In this document: one piece after another, positions 47,821 through 59,884 of the stretch | How positions within the stretch are numbered: position 1 is the first letter of the stretch | Layout: every line of letters starts with the position of its first letter | NCBI GenBank assembly: GCA_024138025.1 | Contig: JAMXBD010002828.1 | Location: 95,057-159,056 of the forward strand | Direction: 5' to 3' | Source: Combretum micranthum | Lineage: Eukaryota > Streptophyta > Magnoliopsida > Myrtales > Combretaceae | Length of the DNA stretch: 64,000 nt | Notes under the pieces: model-generated | Told to the model about the DNA's origin: nothing | What the model saw: only the letters and a program-made list of their open reading frames with translations | The model's database searches: none | Made by a program: the position numbers and the translations under genes

Positions 47821-50800
47821 TGTCACGCCCCAAAGGGTACCCTAAACGTAACAGTCCGTCACATGCTAAATAAGACTTAGGAATCACTACCATAGTTATA
47901 CAAAAGTCTTATATTAGATGCAAAGCGTTCCCTTATGAGAATATAATACTTACGTAATTGGAGATAGATAGTTTAACTTAATAGAATAAGCATAAAAATA
48001 TAAACCACAGATATCTTAGGATCATTTACAAAATACTAAGGGGCATTCCCCCACAAAATAATAATGAGTCCAAGTATTAATTTTTTACAACAACTCGAGC
48101 GTTTAAGGTTTCCTACGGAAGTCTATACAAGAGCTAAACATAAACTTCTAGGAGAAACTCCTAATTTCGTGTTACCTGAGTTAGCCAAGTCCTGAGACGC
48201 AACCATAGGTACAGGGACTGCAACAAAAAAAAAAAAAAAGCCTGTGGGGGTTATAGGCAATGCTAGCTTAGTGAGTAAATACTTCTAGAATCCACATATC
48301 CTATAATTACATACATACAAACAAATTAATTTAATTATCCATATGAAATGTAATAACCAGATGGGCAAACAAGACATGTGATCAATCGGAAATCATATGT
48401 TGAATGAATTTACCCCCCCTATTCGGGGTTAGCAGATTAACGAATCCTATGGTACTACCTTGAATTACTATTTCGTTTTATGGCTCACAAGCAACCCATC
48501 AACTGTACCATTTTATGGCCCATGAGCAACCCATCTCATTCATACCATTTATGGATGATGGAGAACCAACCATGATTAAATGCACCATCCCCATCGTGAT
48601 GTGATTATGTCCGTATTACTTGTTATTCTAAGTAAACCTTAATTCAATTTCATAGGTGACCAATCAATTTGCAAACATTCATAATCATGGCATATTGATA
48701 TACAACAATTAATCACCTGGTTTCGATATACTTAGCACATTTTTCTCAACACATCAAGATAGCATACATAATCCCATAATACCTATCATGCATTTCTAAT
48801 TTTTATCTTTGCCTATCATTTTAGTGCAACTATAATTTACAAACACAATACGGAATTGTAAATAAGAAGTGTGACTCACTCAGCCATGGATACCAGTCTC
48901 TAATCGTAATAATTCGGGGGCGAGAATTCCTTCGATTCAAAGTTACCTAAACGAAAGAAATACCCAAATGAGTATTTCAAACCATAACTAATTCCAACTT
49001 ATCAAACACAAACCTTTAAGTTAGTAATTTTCGTAGTAAATGGATATTCCAACTTAAAACGGCCATAACTTGGTCATTTTAACTCGAAATTTCACAAATA
49101 AGCAGTCGATTTCTATCTACTTCGAAAGATCCATCTATTTATGATGTTATTTCTAAGTTTTGAAAACTTTTAGGTCTTGGAAAGCTTGGATCAGATCTGA
49201 TCAATAGCTAAAAACCATATTACCAAAATTGTTTTGTGAAATTTGTATTGTTTTACCAAGTATATTATATGTGCATGCAATATAAACAAGTTATTATCAT
49301 GAATGACATGATATGAGCTATCTATATGTATATTCTTGATGATATTTGATTAAAAAGAATTTTTAGAAAATTTTTACTTTGCAAAAATTTCAAGAATACT
49401 TGACTTAGAAAAACTAGTTTTATTTCTTGCAAAATCACCCTTGTTTGTACTAAAATAAAGCCTTGATGACCCATATGCCTAATACATTCATTATTTTAAT
49501 AAAATTCTTCATTTAGGAGTTGGAAAATAAATATTTAAATAAGGATTTTTGCCTAATTACAAATTTTACAAAAATTATAAGGAATGAAAATAGTGTTTGA
49601 TTTATGTTTTGAAACCCTTCCTTTGTTTTAGGATTAGACTTTGATAAAATCCATTTATTCTTGTCAAAATTAAGTCTTTACTACATCTATTCTCTAAGGT
49701 TTCTATTTTTCTTTAAAATCCTCATTTTGGAATTTGAAAATAGGTGTTTAAGTGGGGGTCATTTCCAAATCCAAATTTTGTTAAATTGTTTTAAGGTTAT
49801 TTCTTAGGTAAAACTCATTTAATCTTTCTAAAATTAAGTCCTAATCAAACCTATTCCTTAAGGCTTCCATTTCTTTAATAAAACTCTTGTTTTTGGGTTG
49901 GAAAATAGGTGTTTACTTAGCAACTCACCCTAGTTACGAATTTCAAGTCCTTGTTGGGGTTGAAACAAGTTCTAACTTAACTTTTGTAACCTTTTTCATA
50001 TTTTGAAAATATTTCTTAGTAAAACAAAGTTTAACTTATCAAAAATCATTCCTTTATAATACCTATTCCCTAAGCCCTTCATATTTAATGTAAAATCTTC
50101 ATTTTGGAGTTGGAAAATAGTTTTTCAAAATAGTTGTTTGTCAAGATCCGAATTTCAAAAATCATTTTTTTAAAGAAACAAAAATAGGTCTTGAGCTTTG
50201 GCAACATCTTCATTAAGACTATCATATTACAAGTCTTTTTTGTACATAAGACAAATATCTATGGCATTTATGTACTCAAAACAAATAGATTTATGTTACC
50301 ATTCATGTTATGTATGTAAATGCAAGATAGATATTATGAAGATGAGGTTAGTAAAAGAATATATGCACAAAATATCAATATGAACAATATATAGCAATAA
50401 TATGGCAAAATATAGTAAAACAACGTAAATGTAAAGATCCACAAGAATATCATGCTTAAGTGATTCCACATCCCTAGCATAAAGCTTATGGGGATTTTAG
50501 TGGAACCATATATGTATGATCTTGCCATTACATGTTTTATTTGTGGTAGGGTCAAGATCTATTAACTATTTAGTGTTTTGGAACAAGAAAGCTTGAAGAA
50601 AAAGTGTGTGTTGTGTGTATATGGGAGGGGAAGCTCACGACACTAAGACAGGGAGAGAGAGGAGAGAAAAATTTTCAAAAGGTTGATTTTTGAGATGAAA
50701 GAAAGAAAGCGAAAAGGTAAAGGCATAAAGGTGTTTATATAGGAAAATGGATTAGGATTTTGTGTGATTAATAAAATAAGAAAAAATAAAACAAATTGAG

Positions 50801-51685
50801 AGTGACAGGTAATTTGTGTTTCTTCAACTTTCATCGGATGGCTTACAACTCAAAGTGTATGGGTTGTGTATGGTTTTGAAATAAAGTCTCTTCTTCCTTT
50901 CAAAGGAAATGAATTATCGATATCAAATGATTTCTCTTGAAATGATACAACTAGGGCAAACACACATTAGTCAATCTTTTTTTCTCCTTACTAATGAACC
51001 TAACCTCCAAGTCACCCCATTGTGGGGTGCCCCAATGTAGGTGGTCTTGGGTTACTTTTAAAATACTTCATTAATAGGATCAATTGGGTTGGCAAGGATA
51101 AGTGTGTTTGGGATATTGAAATGAATACCTAATGTCATTTTGACCTTAGTATCAAATTCAAGGCGGACCTCTTTTAAAAAAAGAATCCGTTTCTTCCCTT
51201 TAATGTCACTTTGCTCTCGAGTGTTTAGGGTTAATGTTTAGGATTCATTTTGCCTCTTATCATTCTAGACTTTTTTATGAGATATTTTTCTTGGTTATCA
51301 GTCATCCATTCTTTTAGTTTGCCTCAAGCTAATTCACTAAATGCCCATTTTATATTGGGTTTATGTTTTAAAAATTAAGCCCGACGAATGTCCCTAGTTA
51401 GTAACTTATCAAGTCCTTTTGGTTGCCCTCGATTTCTAATCACTTTTTATTTGTAGTTTACCCTTAGCCTAAAGTTAGTGATCATTGGTCTCAAATTTTA
51501 TAAAATCCTTGATTGTTAGCAAATTTCTCATTTTCTTTTTTTTTTAAATTTATTTTTATGCAAAACCCTTTTTTTTTTTTATTAGAAAACCATATTCTAG
51601 AAGTAACTAAACATTAATTACTAAAAGGATAATGGACATATACAAAGAAGTATTTGGAAACCACATTTTACCATGATTGTTTACA
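47821..51685 (-). repeat. Long gypsy-type LTR (family G2), possible solo LTR
   Basis: On + it starts tgtcacgccccaaagggtac and shares many blocks with the 58336-62732 LTR (gctagcttagtgag, gaaagaaatacccaaatgag, cggccataacttggtcattt). A TATA box (tatataaa, minus strand) lies at 50734-50741. The proposed end, gtttaca at 51679-51685, matches the ending of the sister LTR. The flanking pentamers acata (47816) and accta (51686) agree at four of five bases. No internal coding region is adjacent. Confidence 0.55.
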
Positions 51686-52714
51686 ACCTAAAGTGGAAAT
51701 TTATTCATAGAGATGATTCTTTTTTTTTTTTTTTTCAAACCAAAACCTATTTTATAAATTAGCACTTTTCTTCTTTTTTTTTTTCTTTTCAAAGTAGTTT
51801 TTAAAGAGTAATGATAATTTTTTTTCCTTTTTCTTAAATATTCACAAATACAGATTGACATTTGTAGACTTAAGATTAAAGGAGTGGAACACCTATGACA
51901 AAGAGTGATTCTAATTGAAAAGAACTTAAAACTATCTAAAAAAGAAATTAATCTAACAGATGATTGAATTATGTACAATCTATGGATATTTATAAGTTTA
52001 TTATACATTTTTCAACAACTTTTATATACAAGTTTTGTATTTACTTTATTATGATCTATATAATCTAAAAAGTATTTACATTTTTTTTTAGAATTTCTTT
52101 ATTTACAAAAAATGGATTTTTTTTATAATTATATTATATAAATGTTTTATATATCATAATGATATAAATTATTTTACATGAGTTAAAAAAAAAACTTTTT
52201 TATTTTTTTTTATTCAGGACAATTTACAATTTTGGCATTTTATTATTTTACTATTTTTATTTTTTGAACTATATATGAATGACTATAAAACAAACAAGAA
52301 GCTATTATTTACAAAGTACAATAAATTATTCACATTACATATTACATATGCAATTCACACGAATGTAGATTTAGGAGTTGACAACTAATTAATAATGGAG
52401 GCAATTTTGAGATTTTCATTTTAGTTACAATCTTATTTTTTTTAAAAATGAGATAAGTAATTTTCAAGGGAAGGATTTTAAAAGGATTTGAAGTTGTAAC
52501 TCCTTAAGGTATGCCCCATTATTATTTAATCGCCAACCTATGCTCTTGAATGCAATTGGGTGGGTTCTAAAGGTTTCTCAGTCTAGTGGATTGCAAATCA
52601 ACACTAAACCGGAGCAAAAAGTCATTTCGTGAACCATAAGGTGAAAAAGCCACAGCCTCTGGATCCTACTAGCAACCTCCTTGCCTAAGGTCCTAAGACG
52701 GCTTGTTTTTCACC
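51686..52714. other. AT-rich sequence with T tracts
   Basis: No coding frame was recognised. The stretch 52500-52714 carries moderately GC-rich text (gcaacctccttgcctaaggt) that may belong to the neighbouring LTR family. Confidence 0.4.
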
Positions 52715-52719
52715 GTATC

Positions 52720-53906
52720 TAACACACATTTTTCATAGATTCCCCCCAAAGTTATCATTTGCCTCGATCAGAGCTATTTATAAAATTTCATTTTTATCTG
52801 CATCACTTAAAGAAAAAATATTAGTACAACTATTTACAAGTTAATAATTATACAAATAATATACAAGGATAAGCATATTATAAATAAACTTTAAATTTAG
52901 TAATTGCAAGTGGCTAGCCCTCTAAAACCAATAGGCATCCCTAGTGGAGTCACTAAGTTGTCGAGTCTGGATTTTTCGTTTCTAGTTTTATTTATTTTAA
53001 TCTCATTCGTATTAAACTCGAACAATTTAATAGAAACCCTTGACTAAGAATTAAAAGAAATTTAATTTTTGAAAGCATTTTTGGAGTCGCCACCTGATTG
53101 GAATCAGGAAAAATGATAACTTAAGATCAATGGGCTGGATGATCCTAACTTAGCTACTAGTCTGCGAAAAAATTGATTTTGAAACCAAACTTTATAAACT
53201 AAAAATTTTGGATTCGGGGGCTAACCTATTAAAACTATATGGTTACCACTTAAAATTCATAATTTAGAATTTATCCTTTAATGCTCAAATATCTACTAAT
53301 GTAAAAAATATTTACAAACTATAATACCCACAAATAATAAAAAAAAATTGATCATTATTCACATTAATAATTACAAATAAACAAAAATAACATTGATATT
53401 TACAATTTATCATGAAAGCTAACAATATTTATAATGAACAATGAATTAAATCAAAATAGAAATAATAAACCAAAAAATGTTTTATCATTTTTTATGCCGC
53501 CCTAGAGATGCCTACGTACCTGCTAATCCGAATCAAACAATACGTAGTTCTTTTATAAAAACTTTAATTTGTTGGTTGATTTTAAATTTTGAATTCTTTT
53601 CATTTTCATTTTATTAAATTTTCTTTTTTCTTTTTGAAATAGACTTTTATGTAAGATCCTAATAGCTACTTTTTATTTCTATTTTTTTTAGAAAATAGGT
53701 TTTTCTAAGTTTTTTTTTCCTTAAATAAAAAAAAAAGATTATACATATATTTATATATCTTGTCATATTTACAATGTACTTAAATACATGTATACATTTT
53801 AAGAAAACAAGCTCTATTTTTTTTTTTTCATTTTTTTTCCTTTTTTTATCACATCCTATATATACATATAAATTTTAAAAAAGAAACTATAATTCTGATG
53901 ATGATG

Positions 53907-53947
<41 letters not shown>

Positions 53948-55195
53948 CTTACCTGGATCGGGTCAGAGCTGCTGGAGTCGGGTTAGGTCGGAGATAGGTC
54001 GTTGGAGTGAGTTACCAGAGAAGTGCGAAAACCATTAATTCGGTGGTTTAAATGGCCAAAATTGATGGAATGATCAAATTGAGGATGACAAGGAATCTTA
54101 CGGTGGTGGTTTGGATCGAAACTAGCCGTGGAAGGTGTTTTCGTAGCTTTGGAAATGGTAGTCGTTGGTGGTTTTTGATCGAAGTGGTGGCCGAGCTTCT
54201 GAAGTCGATCTAAAGCTTCCAATAAGTAGATCAGACACTCCTAAAGCTTCCTATCATGCTTAAATCATTCAAAAAACACCCTAAATGTGTCAATTTCAAA
54301 AATTTCGAATTTGACAAGAAAACTTAGATCTCAATTTCGAACTCAAATTTGTGTTTTTTTTGTGTGTTCTTGATGACTGTGGATGTGTTTGATGGTCTGA
54401 AACAGTGATTTGGAGGTCCTATTTATAGGGATTAGCTTCGGGTTAGTTGCAGTCGTGGGGGTGATTCGTGCACAAATTTGAATGAATATAGTATTCACCT
54501 GCCATATTAAGCTTTTAGATTGTGGATAATAATATTAGATAAGGATTCTAAAAGTTCAAACGGATCAAATTTAAGTTTTTCAAAAATTTCAGTACGCGCA
54601 AAGAAATGGATTTTTATAAACTTTGGATCCAAAATTGAAAGCCGATTTATGATTTCTGGAGCTAGTTTTTTGTTCGAATTTGTAGTATTTCATGTCCTCT
54701 TTTAGATCCCTCAATCAATTTGATCAGAAAATGATCAAAGCTGGGCGAAAATCGAGTTAAAATCGAGCTTGTGGAGCAGATCTAGTGCGGCAACAGGAAT
54801 AAGATGAAGCGTGCGTGGTCCACACGTGCTCCATACTCTCGCGACGCATAGCGCATGTAGTCTACGGCCTTACGGAAAAATAAAATCCCTACCTCTGTGC
54901 GAATTCGAACTTGGGTCGCTTATGTATGTGTGTGTGTGTCTAACAAATAGGCCATTAACCTGTGCCTTAGTCATTTTGGTCATTTGAAATATATTTAAGG
55001 TTTTTTTAGAAATGGGTTTAATTAAATAACTTATTTAATTAAGTTGTTTAATTAGACCCATAATTAATTTATAATGAAAATTGATATCATATTAAGCTCA
55101 AAATTTTTTTTATTTTTTTTATTTTGTAGGCTTAATATAATATTAATTTTTATTACAAATTAAAACCTTAAAGGGGCAAAAATTTGGTGTCTGCA
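52720..55195 (-). repeat. Gypsy-type LTR inserted in the pararetrovirus relic (family G3)
   Basis: Its minus-strand start is tgcagacaccaaatttttgc at 55195. It carries plant-LTR text such as ggagtcgccacctgattgga (53083) and gatgcctacgtacctgctaa (53507), a TATA box (ctatttatag) near 54418-54427 and a splice-donor-like caggtaag at 53948-53955 (minus strand). gtatc follows it at 55196-55200 and also occurs at 52715-52719, which would make a 5-bp duplication. The left border rests on that match alone. A (TAA)n run lies inside. Confidence 0.5.
53898..53947 (+). repeat. Trinucleotide microsatellite (GAT)n-(AAT)n
   Basis: A few gat units run into about a dozen aat/taa units within the LTR leader. 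Confidence 0.95.
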
Positions 55196-55329
55196 GTATC
55201 ATTCCATGACGCATAGGTACAATCCATTCTTCTCCTGTGAAAAACTTATTTTATGTTTCTTTATACATTTACATTCCTTTGTTTCATTTCCATGTATATC
55301 TGAACTAATTCTACATATATCCATTTACT

Positions 55330-56300
55330 CTACTTCATCTATAGGTGTTATCCTTTCATCTATCATCTTTCCAGTACTACTTGTGTCTATCAATGGATCT
55401 AATTCTATTGTCTATGTCTTAAAGACTAACCTTATCCTAATATATACACCTATGAATTTTGTAACATGCCTTTCTTCTAGACTTGACATCTTTAACTCCT
55501 TTATCCTTTCTAGAGACGTGTTTACTGCTCCCATGTAGCTTTTTTTATTGTATCATCATGGCCATCTCCTTCTTCTCTTATTATTATTCCTTTGTTCATA
55601 TTGTCCTTTGACTTTCCTTTTTCTAAACTTGTTATCCTTTCTTTTATTCCTTGTAATTCTTCTTCTATCATGTCTATCTTATTATCAAACCTCATTATCC
55701 TTTCTCCTATTGCATCATGTTGAAAAATTATATTGACTATAAACCTTTTATTAAACTAAAACCTTTCATTTCTTTGTTCCAGGCATATTTTACAAGATTC
55801 CACCCTGCAGCTTCTACACTAATATCTAAGTTTTGTTATCGGATATCCAGAACAAAATTTGCATGGATGGTCTTTTGATCCACTTCCTTGAGTCAAATTA
55901 TGCCTACAACCTTCTATGTTCTCTCCTGTTCTCGTCATTAGATTTTCTATGTCTTGTAGCATCCTATTTAGCATTTCAACCTTTTCATCTTGATACTTTA
56001 TCCCTATCTGTTCTTTGTAAGGATTGTGATAACCTTGATTTAAGAACATTCCTGTAATATCATTTTTATCCTCACTATCAGATTCTTCTATCATCATTCC
56101 CTATGGATCTATTATTGATACTATGCTATAGATTGTTTCTATATCACTCATATCTTCATCTATTGCCAAAATGTCTTCATTCATACATTCCACTAGAATG
56201 CTTGCCATAGTGTTACTATTATGCCTTTTAGAACATGCCTTTGCCATATGTCATTCCTCATTACAAGTATAACACTTTAATTTATTCTTGTAAACCCTAT
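55330..56300 (-). pseudogene. Pararetrovirus zinc knuckle and protease start (broken)
   Basis: A C-x2-C-x4-H-x4-C knuckle lies near 56270-56230, with an in-frame TGA at one of the x positions. It is followed by an acidic, Glu/Asp-rich linker (56097-55819) and a coiled, charged region. Near 55390-55350 a short aspartic-protease-like strand (LIDTSSTG) is visible. The family form has Gly after D-T, so the active site looks altered. The region is truncated shortly after by LTR G3. Confidence 0.5.
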
Positions 56301-56550
56301 TTTTATTATATTTCCTTACATGCCTATCTTGTTTCAACAATGGCTTTCTTACTCTATTTTTCTTTGCAAAATATTTCTTTTTAGGCCTGTACTTTGGTTT
56401 TTGCCTCCTTTTATTCCTTTCTTTTGCTCCATATACCTATGGAGTATAAATAGTTTGATAGAAATTATAATTACCTCCTTTCAATTGTCTGTTTATTTGT
56501 AAAGATGTACACTTTTCAATTAACTTATCTACAAGAAACTTTATCCTGGT

Positions 56551-57292
56551 TCATAAGTTATTTAATCCTTCTCCTAAAGTTGGTTCAACCTTTTCTTTCC
56601 ATTCTTTGTATACTTCCGCTCCTAATGGTCCTAGTAACTGTAAAATCAATTTGTCTGCTATCAATTTTTCATAATAACAGCCAGCAATTGTGCAATTATA
56701 GAAAAATTCTTGGACATACCTTTTAAAAAAATACCAATCCTCTATTTGCAACTGTTCTAAATTCTTTATAGCATCCCTTTGTTGGTCATATCTACCAATC
56801 TGTGGTGCTTCTCCCATTAATACTACTGTTATCTTACTACAAAAATTGTATGGATTTACCCTTAAAGCTTTATTTGTGGCTACATGATGTGGAAAATTTT
56901 TCTTATAAGACTCCCACATTGCTCTTACAGTTTCTCCTAGAAAAGACTCTAAATATATGTACATCCGATCTGTATCTTTTATTAAAAGGCTATCTCTCCA
57001 CGCTCTGACAATCATTTATGTCCAGTTATCTACCAAGGGTCTCCAACTTTGTTGATCATGTGTACTTATTAAGGATTCTTCCATTTTCTATCAAATTCCT
57101 TTTATCCAATGTTTCAAATGGCATCATTTTACCTTTATACATCTTATCTCCTAGTTCTCTTTCAACATAATGAGTATAGGATACTCTGCTTGGAATTCTT
57201 TCCCATGTATCTTGTCCTCTATGGGTTACTATAGAGGGAATTGTATTTGATCTTGTATCTTCATTATTATCTATCACAGCATTTTCAGACAC
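56551..57292 (-). pseudogene. Pararetrovirus coat-protein region (broken)
   Basis: The 154-residue open stretch at 56551-57015 contains the Trp/aromatic-rich pattern of caulimovirid capsid domains (for example FLGETVRAMWESYKK and QLQIEDWYFFKRYV). The preceding piece, 57056-57292, holds the lead-in sequence in another frame. A Lys/Arg-rich tail leads into the zinc knuckle at about 56270, as expected for a capsid that binds nucleic acid. At least one frameshift and several stops interrupt it. Confidence 0.55.
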
Positions 57293-57625
57293 GTGTTAAG
57301 ATCTCAATATCTCCTTGTGATCTTGTTTTTGGCTCAAATCTTGTTCTATTGGCATTACTTTATCTACCAATTCTAACAAAATCTCCCTTTCTCGATTTTC
57401 CTTTCCAAAATAGTAAACATCTCCTTATTTGGTTTTCTTTTTAACCTTACTTCTTGCATTTCTCCTAAAATTCCTTTTTCCTCTAACCATATTTCATAAG
57501 GAATGGGATCTTCTCCATGTCTTATCAAAAAACCATCCTTCCAAAATTGAATTAGCCTTAATGGTTCTTCGTCATTTACATCTTCGTTTTCTTTTTTAAG
57601 ACTCCATTGATTAGCCTTTTATCTC

Positions 57626-59846
57626 CTATGCATGAGAACTGTATATAGCATTAAGATACCTTTCCATTTCCTTTATCTTCCTAATTGTGTCATCAACACA
57701 ACTAGAAATTGACATCCTATCTCCTTTCCAACCTGAAATGTCTATTTGTTTTAGCACATTCATCATTCCTAATGTTCTTTTTTCTCCCAAGGTTTGGTTA
57801 AAATTTTCTAACTCTTCATCCTCATCTGTAGATCTTGGCCTATCATCATAAGATCTAAATCTTAAAGAATAAGTGTCATCTAGGTTTGGATACATCAAAC
57901 TTCCTATATGAACTCTTTGTATCTCACTTGTCATGTTCCTATTTACATTCCAGTCTTCTCCCTTTAAAACAGAAGAATCTATTTCCATGGGCTCTATCAT
58001 CTTTATTCCTTTTGTTGCCATTGCATCTATGATTCCTTTTATGTCGAGCTTATAAGATATTTCACTATTATTTGTTGTTTTGCAAAGAAAGTCAATATCT
58101 ATAAGCAAGTTTTCATCTATGTAATCTTCATATCCTTTACTTTGAAATCCTATTTCAATATTGCTAAGATTGTTTATTGAAACCATAAAATTGGGTGCAC
58201 AATAGAACAGTCATTTTCTACTATTTACATCTATTTCTATGGTTGCAAATATAGTCTTTCTTATATCACCTTCCCATGATTTGTCCATTAACATTATTAA
58301 GACTTTTCCTCCAACCTTGTCTCTTGTTAATCCTCTGTCACACCCGAGGGATACCTTAAACGTGGCAATCCACCGTACACAATACTAAAGCCTAGGAATG
58401 ACTACCTTTGTCATGCAAAGGCTTTCATATCATGTACAAGGCGTACATCACAACAAGGGAACGCATCAGAGCAGCGCAATTTATATTGATAATAAGTAAG
58501 TAACAAGGCAAAGAGAATACTTATCATAAAACATCCATATTACATTTCAACTCTTAGGGGCATATCCCTCTATTATCTTCAAATAAATATACATCACTAA
58601 TTATATGGGTCATTACATATAAAAAACCTTACAAAATTACTTCATCTTATGATTCCATTTCCTTCATAGAAGCTTAACATCCTCCCATGACCTTCTTAAT
58701 GTCATAATCCTCAATTTAAGCCATGGGTATACCTGTTTCAACAAAATCTATAGGGGTATAAACTACAACTAGCTTAGTGAGATATTCCTTTTCATTCGCA
58801 CCATATTTTCAAACAAGTTTATTTATATTTTCACATATATGCTATGCATACAATGCAACAATCACATGATTACACAAATATATATAGTTATTCGGAAACC
58901 ATATATAGAACGGATTTACCCTTCCGTATCAAAGATTAGGGAATCGGGGTTGAAGGTCCTCGACCTTCTACTACTAGTCCCCAGGTCCTCACCCACAGTG
59001 TTCGATTGGCTCTACTCCAAACCTAGGACTCTTTTCTCGAGCGATTTGGATTCTCTAGGAAGGAACATGGCCCGTGGCACCACACGATCACAGCCAATCC
59101 AGCTCTACGCGTAGGAGTAGCATCCTTTCGAAATAGATGTGACTCGATGGATGCTATGCGTGAGCGTTTTATTTTTCTTAAGCTAAACCTTATTAATGTT
59201 TATTAGGGGCAATCAATCAATTTAGCAAACAATAAACAGACATGCAAGTAAGTAAACAAAAATTATTTAAACAAACAGTTCAAAGTTGCGATATTCTTAA
59301 TTCTCATTTCATGTATAAACATAGAATCACGTATATACACATAATCCCGAATTCCCCAAATATATATATATCCATTTTTATCTTTCCTTAGTATACTAAT
59401 GCTACTACTTTATAAGCACAAGCAAAGTAACGAATTTAAGAGGAATAACTCACTCGTCTATTTCGTTATCTTCTTAGTCGTAGTAATCTTCGGGTAGGGC
59501 ATTCTTGTATCCTTCGTCACCTAGACAAAAGAAATACCCGAGATAAGTCTTTCATGAAATTCCTATTCTTGGATATTCTAAACTTTTCTTAAAATCGTAG
59601 TAAATTCGTATAAGAAGAAATTTCAACTTAAAATGGCCATAACTTGCTCATTTTAACTCAGAATTTCGCATATAATATACCATTTTCTACCTATTCGAAA
59701 AGATCTATCCATTTCTAAACTTATCTTTGTCATAAAAGGTCATTTGGGTTCCGAAAACATTAGGTACATAATTAAAAAGAAAATTACCAAACTTTTGCAA
59801 ATCCGTTTTCTAACTCTACTTTATTTTAAGGAAAATCCTTTTGTAA

Positions 59847-59884
<38 letters not shown>

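Noticed and set aside
47000..52700. Missing RT of the pararetrovirus left of LTR G3
   Set aside because: I looked for YxDD-like and RNase H-like strings on the minus strand and saw none. The region is LTR G2 and AT-rich DNA.
52715..52719. gtatc as proof of the left border of LTR G3
   Set aside because: A five-base match alone is expected by chance in this distance. The text to its left may belong to the same repeat, so the border is given with low confidence.
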